A stretch of 64,000 nucleotides of DNA from Candidatus Gastranaerophilales bacterium. GTDB taxonomy: Bacteria; Cyanobacteriota; Vampirovibrionia; Gastranaerophilales; Gastranaerophilaceae. The notes beneath the pieces are model-generated. The model was not told the DNA's origin. It did not search any database and was given only the letters and a program-made list of their open reading frames with translations. Positions 62,080-64,000 of this stretch are shown in pieces (the first letter of the stretch is position 1; the number at the start of each line of letters is the position of its first letter). The position numbers were made by a program, and so were the translations under genes. The DNA lies in contig CAJOKJ010000007.1 of NCBI GenBank assembly GCA_905235155.1, positions 1 through 64,000 of the forward strand, given 5' to 3'.

Positions 62080-63699
62080 ATGGATAATACTTGTTCAAAT
62101 AAAAGTACACTACCAAAAATTTATAGCACTGACAGAATGGTGCTTGATGACGAGATTATTAAAAAATTAAAAAACTATTCTTTAGAAACTTATCTTTCTG
62201 ATGTAAAAACTTATGGATTAGAAATCACATGGAATAATATTTGTCAGTTCGTTATTGATAACTATAACAATTTGCCAAATTTTTTAAACATTAATAATTT
62301 TGGTGAATTATATGAAATTGGATTAGCAATTTGGAATAAACAACTTAAAAAAGATAGCGGACAATACTACACACCTGATGATGTAGCATCAGTAATGTGC
62401 GAATGGTTAGAAAAATGTAATGGTGAAAATGTATGTGATGTTGGTTGTGGAACGGGAAAATTAATTCTTACTTATTTAGATTTAATCGGAAACGAACAAG
62501 CCGTAAAGTTAATTTCATCAGGAAAATTATATTTATATGACTTTGATAATATTGCATTAAAAATTTGTAGAACATCAATTGCTGTAAAATATGGATTAAA
62601 TTTAGCAGAAAAAATAAACGACATTTATTGTGATTTTTTAGATAAAAATATCAAATTACCTGAAAATTGCAAAGTGATATCAAATCCACCATATTCTCAA
62701 ATAAATGAATTTTTAAATAATTGGGAACATACAGAAGTTGCTATTAAAACCAAAGAATATTATGCTCTGTTTATTGAAAAAATTTTAAATCAAAGCAACT
62801 CATCTGTCATAATAAGTCCATATAGTTTTATATCAGGTACAAAATTCTACCCTTTAAGAACCTTGATGAATAACTCAACCGGCTTTATAGTTTCGTTTGA
62901 TAATGTTCCCGGAAATATATTTTGCGGAAGAAAGCACGGTATATTTAATACAAATACAGCAAATTCTGTTAGAGCAGCAATAACAGTTTCAATGAATGAT
63001 ACAAAAGACAAAGGTTACAGATTAACACCACTTATAAGATTTAAGCAAACCGAAAGAGCTAATTTACTTAAGTGTAATGTACTGGAAGAATTTTTAGAGT
63101 CTGCTTTACAAACTGCAAATAAAGCAAATCCAATGTTTTATAAATGTCATAAACAACTCAAACATATTTTTGATAAATGGATAAAAATAAGTCAAGGTTG
63201 GGTATTATCAGATTATACACGTGTAAACGGTGATTACACAATATATATGCCAAACACTTGCAGATATTACACAACTGCATCAAATAAGCTTTTAAACAGA
63301 AGCGGGCAAATAACTCTTAATTTCCATGATGAAAACATATTTAATTACGTATTTTGTTTGATAAATTCCTCTTTTGCATATTGGTATTGGCGAATTTATG
63401 ACGGGGGTATCACATATCCTAAAAACTTATTGCTATCAATACCTGTATTTTATGAAATTCTTAGCGATAATGATAAGTTATTTTTTAATAAAATAACCAA
63501 AGAAATGATAAAAAACTCAAAGGACTATATTGTTACAAAAAATAATGTAGGAACACAAGAAAACATAAAATATCCAAAAGAATATCGAGATAAAATTAAT
63601 ACAAAATTTTTGGAAATTTTAAAATTAAACGACAATTACGAAATATTTGATGTTATTCATTCAAACAAGGCTTTAGAGATTTTTCAAAAACATGTTTAA
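62080..63699 (+). CDS. N6-adenine DNA methyltransferase (Eco57I/type IIG-like), no nuclease seen
   Basis: 539 aa. Helical N-terminal region ending GQYYTPDDVASVMCEWLEKC (typical of N6-MTases), SAM site VCDVGCGTGKLILTYLD (about 128-145), DFD acidic loop, catalytic NPPYSQINEF (about 208). The C-terminal part (about 300-539) probably holds the target-recognition domain (ISQGWVLSDYTRVNG; ICYWRIYDGG-like SFAYWYWRIYDGGITYP). A PD-(D/E)XK nuclease domain is not visible and no restriction gene is adjacent in view, so it may be an orphan MTase. Confidence 0.85.
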   Translation: MDNTCSNKSTLPKIYSTDRMVLDDEIIKKLKNYSLETYLSDVKTYGLEITWNNICQFVIDNYNNLPNFLNINNFGELYEIGLAIWNKQLKKDSGQYYTPDDVASVMCEWLEKCNGENVCDVGCGTGKLILTYLDLIGNEQAVKLISSGKLYLYDFDNIALKICRTSIAVKYGLNLAEKINDIYCDFLDKNIKLPENCKVISNPPYSQINEFLNNWEHTEVAIKTKEYYALFIEKILNQSNSSVIISPYSFISGTKFYPLRTLMNNSTGFIVSFDNVPGNIFCGRKHGIFNTNTANSVRAAITVSMNDTKDKGYRLTPLIRFKQTERANLLKCNVLEEFLESALQTANKANPMFYKCHKQLKHIFDKWIKISQGWVLSDYTRVNGDYTIYMPNTCRYYTTASNKLLNRSGQITLNFHDENIFNYVFCLINSSFAYWYWRIYDGGITYPKNLLLSIPVFYEILSDNDKLFFNKITKEMIKNSKDYIVTKNNVGTQENIKYPKEYRDKINTKFLEILKLNDNYEIFDVIHSNKALEIFQKHV

Positions 63700-63737
63700 A
63701 CATTTAAATACCAAAATTTATGTGCTAAAATGTGTTT

Positions 63738-64000
63738 ATGGTTATCGAAAGATTAAAATATTTAAGGGATACAATAAACAAAGCAAATTATCTTTACTAT
63801 GTTGAAGATAATCCTACGTTGTCGGATTTTGAATATGATGAATTGTTCAGAGAATTAAAATCGCTTGAAGCTCAATATCCGCTTCTTATAACTCCTGACA
63901 GTCCTACTCAAAAAGTCGGTTCGGCAAAAATTCAATCAACATTTAAAGAAGTTAAACACAAATACAGACTATACAGTTTGGATAATTCAAACAATCACGA
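63738..64000 (+). CDS. ligA: NAD-dependent DNA ligase, N-terminal part (runs off window)
   Basis: 87 codons to the window edge. RLKYLRDTINKANYLYYVED NPTLSDFEYDELFREL in two parts is domain Ia of LigA (the NAD/NMN-binding YxxDxPxxxDxxYD element), followed by PDSPTQKVGS. The ligase joins nicks in replication and repair. TAAAAT preceded by TG (63723-63731) ends 6 nt before ATG, so translation is probably leaderless. The catalytic KxDG lies outside the window. Confidence 0.95.
   Translation, partial: MVIERLKYLRDTINKANYLYYVEDNPTLSDFEYDELFRELKSLEAQYPLLITPDSPTQKVGSAKIQSTFKEVKHKYRLYSLDNSNNH

Overview
The window comes from a very AT-rich (roughly 30% G+C), diderm, flagellated bacterium that uses the standard genetic code. 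P- and L-ring genes (flgI, flgH) imply an outer membrane. The mix of genes, type IV pilin-like tails ending in NMDYLK..CPDGKTIL, and several unrelated proteins that begin with a short N-terminal SFG/NFG/SFK motif suggest a gut member of the Gastranaerophilales (Melainabacteria/Vampirovibrionia). This is inference; a 16S comparison would settle it.

Layout. 1-4.9 kb: a minus-strand rRNA operon (16S, a spacer without tRNA genes, and 23S cut by the window edge) with its promoter. 5-16.5 kb: ordinary chromosome, with a secreted coiled-coil protein, a peptide ABC ATPase, a DUF1015 protein, rpmI-rplT, a HAD phosphatase, a cell-wall amidase, a SIMPL protein, an AsmA-like giant and a WG-repeat protein. 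16.6-17.3 kb: repeats plus a tiny hydrophobic-peptide locus with an antisense promoter. 17.4-22.3 kb: a YkgJ Cys-cluster protein, a YgiW-like OB-fold protein, a TMEM43-like protein and a STAS/SpoIIE-phosphatase pair. 22.3-36.3 kb: a roughly 12.8 kb island next to tRNA-Arg(TCT), bordered by imperfect direct repeats of about 125 bp. It carries a possible replication module, regulators, a cassette of zinc-ribbon membrane proteins and two serine recombinases. Decayed tRNA-Arg 5' ends lie just outside it. 36.4-43 kb: a U32-like gene with an A-tract frameshift, alaS in operon with a HEPN/MNT toxin-antitoxin pair, a regulator with dut, and an amidohydrolase. 43-53.5 kb: two tandem HELGH metalloprotease paralogues, a membrane-anchored nuclease-like protein, pepT, a TPR-glycosyltransferase, a second copy of the small-peptide locus, a split chromate transporter, a nitrilase-family enzyme and a secreted nuclease. 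53.5-61.9 kb: a minus-strand flagellar operon (SLT transglycosylase, flgF, flgG, flgA, flgH, flgI, flgJ, a small unknown gene, flgN, flgK, flgL). 62-64 kb: an N6-adenine DNA methyltransferase and the start of ligA.

The most interesting features are: (i) two dispersed homologous loci (16.8-17.1 and 50.1-50.4 kb), each encoding a 33-34 aa hydrophobic peptide, with a sense promoter, a convergent antisense promoter, terminal inverted repeats and a conserved internal stem, which looks like a type I toxin-antitoxin family; (ii) the zinc-ribbon plus transmembrane cassette of the island; (iii) two 5'-truncated pilin tails resembling silent cassettes; (iv) the shared N-terminal SFG-type motif; (v) several genes whose -10 box lies only 6-8 nt before the start codon, suggesting frequent leaderless mRNAs.
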